Shown here: piece after piece, positions 8,322-15,928 of the stretch
Numbering within the stretch: the stretch's first letter is position 1
How the letters are laid out: each line of letters begins with the position of its first letter
Assembly: GCA_030263385.1 (NCBI GenBank)
Contig: SZOX01000005.1
Span: 1-64,000, forward strand
Direction of reading: 5' to 3'
From: Zeimonas sp003577305
GTDB taxonomy: Bacteria > Pseudomonadota > Gammaproteobacteria > Burkholderiales > Burkholderiaceae_E
Length of the DNA stretch: 64,000 nt
The notes under the pieces: generated by a model
What the model was told of the DNA's origin: nothing
Database searches by the model: none
What the model saw: the letters and a program-made list of their open reading frames with translations, nothing else
Translations under genes and position numbers: made by a program

Positions 8322-8734
8322 GGATTGGCGTGAGGCCGTCGTATTCGCGACCTCGCGTGAGCGACGGCAACGCCTTCGCAAAACATTGTTTCGAACCGCC
8401 AAATGCCGGCCGGAATTCCTGAGCCGGGGCTTTATAGATCTGCACGCCGCGCGTTGCTGGGCGGCCCGTTTCAGTGCACTGGTACAACAACCACGAGTAC
8501 CATCACAGCGGCGTCCGCTATGTCAGCCCCGCTTAGCGCGATGCGGGTGAAGACGCGACGATCCGTGCGGCGCGCCACCAACTGTATCGCGAGGCCCGCG
8601 CGCGCAACCCGCGACACGGGTCAGGTGAGACCCGCAACTGGACGCCGGTGGGCGTGGTGACTTTGAACCCAGAGCGCGACGATGTCGTCACGGCGCAATC
8701 AGCCTGCAGCGGGAAATCCGCCCAAGCAGCATGA
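8322..8734 (+). pseudogene. IS3-type transposase OrfB relic, 3' piece
   Basis: Continuation of the relic at 5010-5518. It reads 'GVRPSYSRPRVSDGNAF' and then, after a one-base loss in the A-run near 8380, 'TLFRTAKCRPEFLSRGFIDLHAARCWAARF'. After a further shift come 'HWYNNHEYHHSGVRYVSPA', a stop, and 'NWTPVGVVTLNPERDDVV'. The tail ends at a TGA at 8732-8734. The final E of the DDE triad is no longer in frame, so the gene is dead even without the insertion. Confidence 0.82.
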
Positions 8735-9286
8735 ACGAGGCGACAAGTAGATTAACGCGGTTCGTACTACTGCAGACTCCGCGGTGATTGCAGTGAAGGT
8801 ATGTCGATGAACGCTCGTGGTCAATGCCGACTTGATAGGGCGAGGCGTTATGTCCCAGCGCGTGTCTTGCTCTTGTCGCTTTGGGTGAATGTAATTAGCG
8901 CGTAAGCCTCTCGTCATCCACGTCCCCCTATTATGGGCCTTCGTTGGTAAGGCCGCGCGTTTGCGGCAACGGCGCTTCGGCGTGTTCGCCGTGGGGTGTC
9001 TAGCAGGAAGACACGAGCTCGAGAGGCCGAGATGTAGATCCGCTTACCCTCCTTCGCAGCTCTGCTGAGCATCGAAACGCGTTCGTTTGGTTTCCACTCG
9101 CTAAGCTGCGCGAACTCGCCGATCCATGCATCGTGGATGGCAGCAGGGAGACTGTTGCGCCATCGACCTCTTCAACGCAAGGCACAGAGCCAACAATGCT
9201 CGTGCAGGTGCAGCTGAGCTAGTGCTGGAACAAGCGTCGGAGACCGACTCTTGTCATGACTCACATCCTTCCGAAGGAGAACTGCG
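8735..9286. other. 550-base stretch with a possible gene relic
   Basis: No intact gene. On the minus strand from about 9175 down to 8925 there is an open, protein-like frame reading 'RWRNSLPAAIHDAWIGEFAQLSEW' and 'RVSMLSRAAKEGKRIYISASRARVFLL'. It has a TGA just upstream and no start, so it may be the tail of a decayed gene. I do not recognise it. Confidence 0.35.
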
Positions 9287-9982
9287 ATGAAGCCCACCGA
9301 CAAATTGTCTAGGCCCGCTTTGCCTACCGCTGCACCAACTGCGCGTGGCAACGAGGCGGTTCTGCGTCCGTTTTTAGCGAGTGCATTGCTCGTACTCGCA
9401 TTCGCCGCCTCGCCCGCAGGCGCCGTCGAGGAGCACCATCCGCAAGCGGGCGCGGGATCGATGCCGCCAGCCAGTGCGAATGCGACGCAGGAGACGGACA
9501 CTACGGTCGAGAAGATGCAGGAAAACGTGCGTCGGATGCAGTCGCAACTGGAACGCGTCGCCTCAGCGAAGACCGATGAGGAACGCCGCGCGGCACTTGC
9601 CGATCACATGCGAACGATGCAGGCCAACATGATGTTGGGTCGCAGCATGATGATGGGCGGCCATCCGGCAATGGAGGGCGGGATGATGGGTCCCGGCGCG
9701 ATGGGCCCGGGGATGATGGGACCGGGGATGATGAGCGGGATGATGGGCTCCGGGATGATGTGCCCAGGCATGATGGGCCCGGGCATGATGGGCCCGGGCA
9801 TGATGGGCCCGGGCATGATGGGCGGCCCGGGCATGATGGGCCGCGGGTCGAGCGGAGCGCCCGATTCCGCCGACCTGCAACGCATGGAGCGCCGGCTCGA
9901 CATGATGCAGATGATGATGGAGCAGATGATGCGCAGCCGACCGGACCAACCCGGCGCGGGTCCTTCAATGCCGGCCCGATGA
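9287..9982 (+). CDS. Secreted Met/Gly-rich protein, probable copper binder
   Basis: Protein of 231 residues with a late signal peptide (hydrophobic 'FLASALLVLAFAASPAGAVEE', residues about 29-49), so it is likely periplasmic. A charged helical part follows (residues 70-110), then a low-complexity Met-rich region (about 112-185) made of MMGPG/GPGMMG units. At DNA level this holds several copies of a 15-base unit (GGGCCCGGGCATGAT, about 9775-9835). The C-terminus is another Met-rich helix ('MERRLDMMQMMMEQMMRS'). Repeated Met thioethers bind Cu(I), as in CopB/CusF-type proteins, and the multicopper oxidase at 37507 has a similar patch. A good ribosome site (GAAGGAG) precedes the ATG. Function is inferred from composition and neighbours only. 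Confidence 0.8.
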   Translation: MKPTDKLSRPALPTAAPTARGNEAVLRPFLASALLVLAFAASPAGAVEEHHPQAGAGSMPPASANATQETDTTVEKMQENVRRMQSQLERVASAKTDEERRAALADHMRTMQANMMLGRSMMMGGHPAMEGGMMGPGAMGPGMMGPGMMSGMMGSGMMCPGMMGPGMMGPGMMGPGMMGGPGMMGRGSSGAPDSADLQRMERRLDMMQMMMEQMMRSRPDQPGAGPSMPAR

Positions 9983-10122
9983 GCGGGAGCACCGTGATGG
10001 AGTTGCTCAACGCCGGCGCGCAGGTCGTCGCCGGCGACGACCTGTACGGCGAGATGCACTACCTGCTCGAGCGCGTTCGAAGGGAGAGCGCCGGGGTGGA
10101 GTCGCCTTCGGCTTCTGTCTAA
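9979..10122 (+). CDS. Small protein, 47 residues, coupled to the Met-rich gene
   Basis: The ATG at 9979 overlaps the TGA of the preceding gene (ATGA), a sign of coupled translation. The next gene starts 10 bases after its stop. The peptide begins MSGSTVMELLNAGAQVVAGD and continues DLYGEMHYLLERVRRESAGVE, with no signal peptide or membrane segment; it looks like a small amphipathic helical protein. No family recognised. Confidence 0.5.
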   Translation: MSGSTVMELLNAGAQVVAGDDLYGEMHYLLERVRRESAGVESPSASV

Positions 10123-10132
10123 CCAAACACGT

Positions 10133-11443
10133 ATGCCCGCATCGCACGACCTGCCGCTTCGTGACTTCGGCGAGACGCGGCTCGATTCGCTGCAACGACA
10201 TGCGTTCGAGTACTTCCTGCAGGAAACCAGCCCAGCGAACGGGCTCGTCGCGGACACCTCGCATCCCGGGTCGACGGCAAGCATCGCTGCCACCGGTTTT
10301 GGGCTGGCGACCTATGCGGTGGGTGTCACGCGCGGCTGGATGACTCGTGCCGATGCCGTTGAGCGAACACTGGCGCTGCTGAGGTTCTTGCGTGACAGCC
10401 CGCAGGGACCGGAACCCGACGCGACCGGATACAAGGGCTTTTACTATCACTTCATCGACATGTCGACCGGCCGCAGGGCGGGCCGCTGCGAGTTGTCGAC
10501 CGTAGACACCGCCTTTCTGCTTGCAGGAGTGCTGACTGCCGCGGCGTTCTTCGATGGCGAGTGCGAAGAGGAGGACGAGCTACGTCGGCTCGCCGACGCG
10601 CTCTATCGGCGTGCGCAATGGACCTGGGCATGCAACGGCGGCGCGACGGTCACGCATGGATGGACGCCCGAGGGCGGTTTCCTGCCGTACCGCTGGGAAG
10701 GCTACGACGAATCGTTGCTGCTGTACGTCCTGGGCCTGGGCTCGCCGACGCATCCTCTGCCCGCCGAGAGCTACGCTGCGTGGCTTTCGACCTACCGCTG
10801 GAAGACGATCTACGGGTGCGAGTTCATCTACGGCGGTTCGCTCTTCATGCACCAGTACTCGCACGTCTGGCTGGATTTTCGAGGCATTCAGGACTCCTTC
10901 GTGCATCAGAAGGGGATCGACTACTTCGAGAACAGCCGCCGTGCGACGCAGGTGCAGCGCGAGTACGCGATACGCAATCCGCTTGCGTTCGCCGGCTACG
11001 GCAAGGATTTCTGGGGTATCACCGCGAGCGACGGCCCCGGCTGGACGACACGACGCATCGACGGCATCGAGCGCTCGTTCTTCGATTACGTCGCTCGCGG
11101 CGCGCCGTACGGACCGGACGACGGCACCGTTGCGCCGTGGGCAATCGTTGCCTCGTTACCGTTCGCCCCCGACATCGTTCTGTCGGCGGTCCGCAATTTC
11201 CAGGACGTGTACCCGCAGGTAACGGGCCAGTATTGCTTTCGCTGCAGCTTCAATCTGACCTTTTCCGATGACGTCGAGGGCGGAATCGGCTGGACCTCGC
11301 CGTACCACTTCGGCATCAATCTGGGGCCGGTCGTATTGATGTGCGAGAACTACCGTTCCGAGCTTCTCTGGCGGTTGATGCGCTCGTGCCGATACGTCGT
11401 GACTGGACTTCGACGGGCCGGGTTTCGGAACGGGTGGCTGTAG
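10133..11443 (+). CDS. Glucoamylase-like glycoside hydrolase (PF10091/GH144 type)
   Basis: Protein of 436 residues of the 'putative glucoamylase' family, an alpha/alpha-barrel related to endo-beta-1,2-glucanases (GH144). Typical motifs include 'LQRHAFEYFLQETSPANGLVADTS' (about 20-44), 'ELSTVDTAFLLAGVL' (about 122-136), 'FLPYRWEGYDESLLLYVLGLG' (about 182-202), 'GGSLFMHQYSHVWLDFRGI' (about 237-256) and 'AFAGYGKDFWGITASDGPGW' (about 285-304). No signal peptide is visible, so it may act in the cytoplasm, or the start is further upstream. Beta-1,2-glucan turnover is one possible role; the substrate cannot be read from the sequence. It follows the small ORF by 10 bases and may be in its operon. Confidence 0.85.
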   Translation: MPASHDLPLRDFGETRLDSLQRHAFEYFLQETSPANGLVADTSHPGSTASIAATGFGLATYAVGVTRGWMTRADAVERTLALLRFLRDSPQGPEPDATGYKGFYYHFIDMSTGRRAGRCELSTVDTAFLLAGVLTAAAFFDGECEEEDELRRLADALYRRAQWTWACNGGATVTHGWTPEGGFLPYRWEGYDESLLLYVLGLGSPTHPLPAESYAAWLSTYRWKTIYGCEFIYGGSLFMHQYSHVWLDFRGIQDSFVHQKGIDYFENSRRATQVQREYAIRNPLAFAGYGKDFWGITASDGPGWTTRRIDGIERSFFDYVARGAPYGPDDGTVAPWAIVASLPFAPDIVLSAVRNFQDVYPQVTGQYCFRCSFNLTFSDDVEGGIGWTSPYHFGINLGPVVLMCENYRSELLWRLMRSCRYVVTGLRRAGFRNGWL

Positions 11444-11461
11444 CGCGCGCATGCAAGCAAC

Positions 11462-11477
11462 ATGAACGAAATGTAAC
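11462..11477 (+). promoter_or_regulatory. Weak copper-box-like site
   Basis: ATGAACGAAATGTAAC lies between the glucoamylase-like gene and the small gene at 11565. The right half TGTAAC matches the dyad seen at the copper promoters, and the whole resembles the sites at 29697 and 34084 (TGACnnAAATGTAAT). The left half is degenerate. The distance to the next start (about 88 bases) suits a promoter. Confidence 0.35.
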
Positions 11478-11564
11478 CTCCCTGACCGGTTCCCGTTGGC
11501 AGGGCACGCATAGAGTGATGCGTGTGCGGCAAAGAAATGGAAACGTCGCAAGGAGGGAGTCGGA

Positions 11565-11975
11565 ATGTTCTTGAGTATGTTAACCATCGCCGCGATCGTC
11601 CTGACAGCGAGCACAACGTCTGCGACTGCGCAGAGTGTTCCCGGCTTTTCGAGCATCGAGCGAAGTGTTCCCGCGGTTTTCGAGATTGCTGCCGAAAACG
11701 GCGACGCGGCGTCGACGCTGCCACATCGGGTGGCTCGGCTCGGCGACGTTTCGGAGCAGGAGCAACCGTTGGCAGATTCCGCTGCCCGCTCCGCCGCCCG
11801 TGCCCGTGCTTCGGTTGAGTGCACGAGAGCCAGGTCGCAGCACGATCATGGCGTCGAACGCGGCGCTGCGCCAAGGTGGCTTACACCTTGCGCGCGGGCT
11901 GAAGCGGGCGTGGACCGCGCACCACCCGACAGGCCGCCACTGCACGATCACCGCAAATTCCACAAACAGCAATGA
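11565..11975 (+). CDS. Possible secreted protein, unknown
   Basis: An ATG with a strong ribosome site (AAGGAGG) opens a frame of 136 residues. The start 'MFLSMLTIAAIVLTASTTSATAQS' is a convincing signal peptide. The rest is rich in Ala, Arg and His and loses protein-like character after about residue 70, so the frame may be shifted or the gene decayed. A weak copper-box-like site lies upstream. No family recognised. Confidence 0.4.
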   Translation: MFLSMLTIAAIVLTASTTSATAQSVPGFSSIERSVPAVFEIAAENGDAASTLPHRVARLGDVSEQEQPLADSAARSAARARASVECTRARSQHDHGVERGAAPRWLTPCARAEAGVDRAPPDRPPLHDHRKFHKQQ

Positions 11976-12068
11976 GTTGCGCTATCGCGGAACCAGGCGG
12001 ACAGGTCGAATACGTATCAGAACGTCGAGCACGACGGGTACAAACGCTTGAATCAAGGGAGTGATTTC

Positions 12069-12344
12069 ATGAACACGGTAGAACTCACTGTCGACGGAAT
12101 GACGTGCAACTCGTGCGTCACCCGGGTCAGACGTGCGCTCGAGTCCATCGAGGGCGTTGCAACAGTAGCTGTCGACCTCGGGGCCGGTCGTGCGCGCGTA
12201 GAGGGAACGTTCGGCCCTTCGGCCAGCGCGCTCATCAATGCTTTGACCGACGCCGGCTATCCGTCGCGACTTGCAGGCGCGCCTGCTTCCTCGGCCGCAA
12301 CGACGCAGTCGAAAGGCGCACGAGGCGGATGCTGCTGTAGCTGA
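12069..12344 (+). CDS. HMA-domain metallochaperone with Cys-rich tail
   Basis: Protein of 91 residues. Residues 1-67 form a heavy-metal-associated domain ('VELTVDGMTCNSCVTRVRRALESIEGV') with the metal-binding C13-x-x-C16 pair, as in CopZ and MerP but without a signal peptide, so it probably carries Cu(I) or a similar ion in the cytoplasm. After a flexible Ala/Ser linker it ends in '-GGCCCS', a triple Cys that ordinary CopZ lacks and which could bind more metal. The ATG at 12069 is chosen for its AAGGGAG ribosome site and because the domain begins there. The DUF411 gene follows. Confidence 0.87.
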   Translation: MNTVELTVDGMTCNSCVTRVRRALESIEGVATVAVDLGAGRARVEGTFGPSASALINALTDAGYPSRLAGAPASSAATTQSKGARGGCCCS

Positions 12345-12424
12345 CCCGCGGATCGGAAAATCGCGCGCCATCGCAATTCGCGCCCTGCCGCCTCCTCTCG
12401 ACCTCGGCTTGTGTGGAGCATCCA

Positions 12425-12901
12425 ATGAAGAAGTTTCGACGTGCGATCGTCACGATGCCGGCCCTCGCTCTCGGCGCGTTCGTCACTGGCTTCCCAGGCT
12501 GGGTCGCCGCGCAGGCGTCGATGCCGTCGGTCGAGGTTTGGAAGAGCCCGACCTGCGGCTGCTGCAAGGATTGGGTGAGGCACATGCAGGACAACGGCTT
12601 TCGCGTGACAGTCAACGATAGCGGTAATACAAATGCGCGGGCTCGAGTCGGGATCCCGCAGAAACTCGGCTCCTGCCACACCGCCGTCGTCGCGGGATAC
12701 GCGATCGAAGGACACGTTCCCGCCGGCGACATTCGACGTTTGCTGAGCGAGAAGCCGAAGGCAATCGGATTGGCGGTGCCCGGCATGCCCATCGGTTCAC
12801 CCGGCATGGACGGCCCGGAGTATGGCGGCCGAAAGGATGCTTACGAAGTCCTGCTTGTTCAACACGACGGAACGACTTCAGTGTATCGACGTTATTCGTG
12901 A
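12425..12901 (+). CDS. DUF411 periplasmic metal-binding protein
   Basis: Protein of 158 residues. A signal peptide covers about residues 1-30 ('AIVTMPALALGAFVTGFPGWVAAQA'). The mature part is a thioredoxin-like DUF411 domain with the Cys cluster 'KSPTCGCCKDW' (about 43-53), a third Cys in 'GSCHTAVVAGYAIEGHVPAGDI' and a Met-containing loop 'GLAVPGMPIGSPGMDGPEYG'. DUF411 proteins are found with copper and other metal resistance genes and are presumed metal binders in the periplasm. The ATG at 12425 is preferred over 12413 because the basic start MKKFRR fits a signal peptide. Confidence 0.9.
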   Translation: MKKFRRAIVTMPALALGAFVTGFPGWVAAQASMPSVEVWKSPTCGCCKDWVRHMQDNGFRVTVNDSGNTNARARVGIPQKLGSCHTAVVAGYAIEGHVPAGDIRRLLSEKPKAIGLAVPGMPIGSPGMDGPEYGGRKDAYEVLLVQHDGTTSVYRRYS

Positions 12902-12904
12902 GAA

Positions 12905-13140
12905 TTCGTGAGATTGATTGGGCGCTGAGCATTCCGGAACCCCAGGACGAGCCGCAGGCCGCGCTCCGGGCGTTCTAGCCACAGCCACCCGAGCCCATTT
13001 TGGCCCCTCGGACCACAGCCAATGCGTGATCGCGAGGGCCAGCCCGCTGATGCCGAGACACTTGTGCAGCCGTACGTTTTGTCCAGGCCGCCGATCCATC
13101 GCTCGAGCGCGCGCCAGAACGTGATCTCGATCCGCCTCAT
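12905..13140 (-). pseudogene. Ferric-reductase-like membrane protein relic
   Basis: The ATG at 13140 overlaps the stop of the DUF3141 gene (ATGA) and gives 'MRRIEITFW', a start I associate with ferric-reductase-like transmembrane proteins. It jumps straight to 'RALERWIGGLDKTY'. In another frame comes 'LHKCLGISGLALAITHWLWSEGPKW' (the haem-binding helix region), and back in the first frame 'GLGWLWLERPERG'. So it has an internal deletion and two frameshifts and ends near 12905. It was once coupled to the upstream gene. Confidence 0.65.
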
Positions 13141-15446
13141 CGAGGCGTCCCACGCCCTCGCTGTGCAGTCTTAGTGATAGCCGCCGGCGCCTTGCGTCTC
13201 CCGTCCGATCCGGCGACGGCGCCGGCGCTCGATGCGCGCGCCTCCTTCGGGCTGCGCGCCGCCGCCTCGAACAGCGCTTGCATCTGTTCGAGGCGCTGCC
13301 GTTCTTCCGGCGTCTGCTCCGCCGAAGCCGCCACCGCCTCTTCGACGATCGCGGCCACGTCCCGAATGTCGGCCGGATCGGCCTGTTCCAACAGCGCAGG
13401 GATCGCAGCCACTGCGGCATCTTCGTCAAGGTCCATGAGCAGCGCCTGCTGGCGAACCATCTGCTTATAGTCCGAAAGGGGAAGGATGCGGCAGCAATGG
13501 ACCTCGCGGAACTTGCGGAGGATGTTGAACCCGCGCTCGTCGACCTCGCCGCGCGAGCGAGTGATGAAGCCGATCGCCCGCAGTCCGGCCTCGACCGCGC
13601 CGCCCTCGGCCAGGCTGGCGCGCAGCCTTTCGACTTCCCGTGCGACGTACTCCCGATGCTCGGGCGTCACCCCCGGATGGGGTCGGGGGGCGGCGCCGTC
13701 ATCGGCGTTCAGCCCGGCGAGCGCCTGGATCCAGGGCGAGCCGTAGATCGCCTCGAAGGTCTTCTCGCAGGCGTCGTCGCGGATCATGCGCCACTGGTCG
13801 AGCGACCTCGCGACGGTCTGCGAGAACATCTCCTGCAGCTGCAGAAACGGATTGGCGGCGCTCGCCGGCGCGCGGTTCTCGCGCACTTTGTCGGCGCCCT
13901 TGGCGATCGGACCCGACAGCGGACTGGCGTCAGACATCAGCTCGTAGGACAGGCGCAACGGATGCAGCCGCTGCAGCGACTCCGCCCAGTGGGGGGTGAC
14001 GGCTGCGCGCACCAGCGGCTGGAGGAACGTTCGGTACAGGCCCAGGTTCATCTCGGAGATGCGGGCCGCCGCCGCGAATCGCCGGTCCGACTCCGGATCC
14101 GGCGCGACGATCTTGCGCACCTCCTCGGCCCCGCTCTTTTCGAACGCGAGCACGTAGTCCCCCACCACGAGGTCCGGGTTGAGGGTGTGCTCCGTCTTCG
14201 CGTCCAGCCTGGCGTGGTAGATGCCCGGCGGCAGCACGTCGATGTAGTCGATGTTCTCGCCGAACTCCTTGTGCTCTTTGCGTCCCACGCTTCCCGACAC
14301 GAAGATGCCGAGGTGGCCGACGCTCTCGTGCAGGGCGTAGACGATGGTCTGGCCGTGCGCCTTTACGTCGGCGTCGTCGCGATAGAGGTCGATGATCCAG
14401 CCGAGCGCCTGGGGCGGCGGCGTGATGTTGTCGCCCATCGAGCAGAACACGACGATGGGCGAGCGGATGTTGCGCAGGTCCAGGCGGATGCCGTCGGAGG
14501 TGATCAGTTCCGCCGTCGCCAGGCGATTCCCGACGAACAGGTTGTCGACGAGCCACTGCATCTCGACGTCGCTCAGGAAGACGTACCCGCCCCAGTACTG
14601 CTCGAAGCCGAGATAGCGCTCGGCCTCCGTATCCACCTTGGCGTACAGGTCGTACTGCTTGGTCCACAGGGTATTGGCGGGATTGAGGTTCTCGAAGTTC
14701 GCGACCAGCCACGCGCCGTCGAAGCGGCCGGCGCCCAGGTCGCTGGTGAGCGCCGTCAGCCAGCTCCCGCCGAGCAACCCGCCGGCGTAGCGCATCGGGT
14801 TCTTGCCCCGCCAGCCGGCCCAGTACGAGAGCGGCGTGCCGGGCACGATGATCGGGCCGAAGAGCTCCGGCCGCATCGCGGCGGTCATCAGGACCTGCCA
14901 ACCTGCCTGGCAGTTGCCGATCACCACCGGCTTGCCCTCGCTCTCCGGGTGCAGAGCGATGACGCGCTCCAGGAATGCCGCTTCGGCGCGCATCACGTCC
15001 TCGACTGTTTGTCCCGGCACCGGGTCGGGCAGGAACCCGACGAAATAGCAGGGGTGGCCGGCGCGCAGGGCGACCCCGACCTCGCTGTCGGCCTTGAAGC
15101 CGCCGATGCCCGGCCCGTGTCCGGCCCGCGGATCGAGCACCACGAATGGCCGCTTGCGCGGATCGGTGGTCACGTCCTCGGAGAGCAGGATGCGGACCAG
15201 CCAGTAGTTGACCGGCCGCTCGAGATCGCGTCCCGACATGACCGGCTCGAAGGGGAAGTCGAGTACGTGCGGCACCGCCTCGCGGAGGTGCTCCTGGTAC
15301 TGGTTGCCGCGCCGGCGCATCACGTCGGCGTACAGCGCGCCGCGCTGCCAGGCGTCGACGGCGTACTCCGTCGCGGCCTGCGCGAGGCGCCATCCGCCGA
15401 GCTCGAGAGGATTGAAATGGATGGGTTTCGTTTCGTCGGTGCTCAT
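13137..15446 (-). CDS. DUF3141 alpha/beta-hydrolase, PHA-synthase-like
   Basis: Protein of 769 residues, typical for DUF3141. Residues about 90-420 form an alpha/beta-hydrolase fold with 'FVVLDPRAGHGPGIGGFK' and a nucleophile elbow 'GNCQAGW' (Cys near residue 179), the G-x-C-x-G form used by polyhydroxyalkanoate synthases in place of the Ser of lipases. Candidate acid and base lie in 'CSMGDNITPPPQ' and 'ESVGHLGIF'. The C-terminal 200 residues are helical and charged, ending in a basic tail. The family is a PHA synthase relative of unproven reaction, often found with phosphoketolase and thiolase genes, as here. A thiolase is encoded upstream on the same strand, which would fit hydroxyacyl/acetoacetyl-CoA metabolism. 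Confidence 0.88.
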   Translation of the reverse strand: MSTDETKPIHFNPLELGGWRLAQAATEYAVDAWQRGALYADVMRRRGNQYQEHLREAVPHVLDFPFEPVMSGRDLERPVNYWLVRILLSEDVTTDPRKRPFVVLDPRAGHGPGIGGFKADSEVGVALRAGHPCYFVGFLPDPVPGQTVEDVMRAEAAFLERVIALHPESEGKPVVIGNCQAGWQVLMTAAMRPELFGPIIVPGTPLSYWAGWRGKNPMRYAGGLLGGSWLTALTSDLGAGRFDGAWLVANFENLNPANTLWTKQYDLYAKVDTEAERYLGFEQYWGGYVFLSDVEMQWLVDNLFVGNRLATAELITSDGIRLDLRNIRSPIVVFCSMGDNITPPPQALGWIIDLYRDDADVKAHGQTIVYALHESVGHLGIFVSGSVGRKEHKEFGENIDYIDVLPPGIYHARLDAKTEHTLNPDLVVGDYVLAFEKSGAEEVRKIVAPDPESDRRFAAAARISEMNLGLYRTFLQPLVRAAVTPHWAESLQRLHPLRLSYELMSDASPLSGPIAKGADKVRENRAPASAANPFLQLQEMFSQTVARSLDQWRMIRDDACEKTFEAIYGSPWIQALAGLNADDGAAPRPHPGVTPEHREYVAREVERLRASLAEGGAVEAGLRAIGFITRSRGEVDERGFNILRKFREVHCCRILPLSDYKQMVRQQALLMDLDEDAAVAAIPALLEQADPADIRDVAAIVEEAVAASAEQTPEERQRLEQMQALFEAAARSPKEARASSAGAVAGSDGRRKAPAAITKTAQRGRGTPR

Positions 15447-15516
15447 GTGTCGTCTATGCCTTCCTGGTTACTTGCACGCTGCGTGCCGTTGCCGAAAACG
15501 CGTCGCGTTGAGTCGT

Positions 15517-15853
15517 TCACAGCCGCACGCGCCGCAGGAGCTGCGCATTGACCGCCACGATGATCGTGCTCAGCGACATCAGCACCGCGCCGACCGCCGG
15601 AGTGAGCAGCACGCCCCACGGCGCGAGCACGCCCGCCGCGAGCGGGATCGCGACGATGTTGTAGCCCGCAGCCCACCACAGGTTCTGGATCATCTTGCGG
15701 TAGCTCGCGCGCGAGAGATTCACGATACGCGGCACGTCGCGCGGATCGCTGCGCACGAGCACGATGTCGCCGGCCTCGTGTTGCGGAACATCGACACGCT
15801 GTAGCCGGCGTGCTTGTCATGGGCGTCGCGCGCGTGTGCCCGCCCTCGTGCAT
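15517..15853 (-). pseudogene. Copper P-type ATPase relic with most of the gene deleted
   Basis: The N-terminal end is His-rich (from the ATG at 15853; after a small frame change 'DKHAGYSVSMFR'), the usual head of a CopB-like ATPase. It is joined directly to the C-terminal end 'GDIVLVRSDPRDVPRIVNLSRASYRKMIQNLWWAAGYN' and 'VGAVLMSLSTIIVAVNAQLLRRVRL'. The actuator, CPx and nucleotide-binding domains (about 550 residues) are missing. The remaining C-terminal part (15517-15762) is an intact open frame but cannot pump by itself. Confidence 0.8.
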
Positions 15854-15928
15854 GGGCGGCGCCGCTTCGGCATGCGTAGTGCGGGCGCCGTGCGGGCCGT
15901 GATCGGTCGTCGGTTTCTCACTCAGTCG

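Noticed and set aside
8881..8900. GAATGTAATT as a copper-box half site
   Set aside because: No left half-site at the proper spacing and no gene start nearby.
9675..9860. Regular repeats that could suggest a CRISPR array
   Set aside because: The units are 15-base coding repeats (MMGPG) without spacers; no cas gene is present. No CRISPR array was found in the window.
13278..15551. Plus-strand open frame of 757 codons
   Set aside because: Antisense shadow of the DUF3141 gene, Arg/His/Gln-rich with no motifs.
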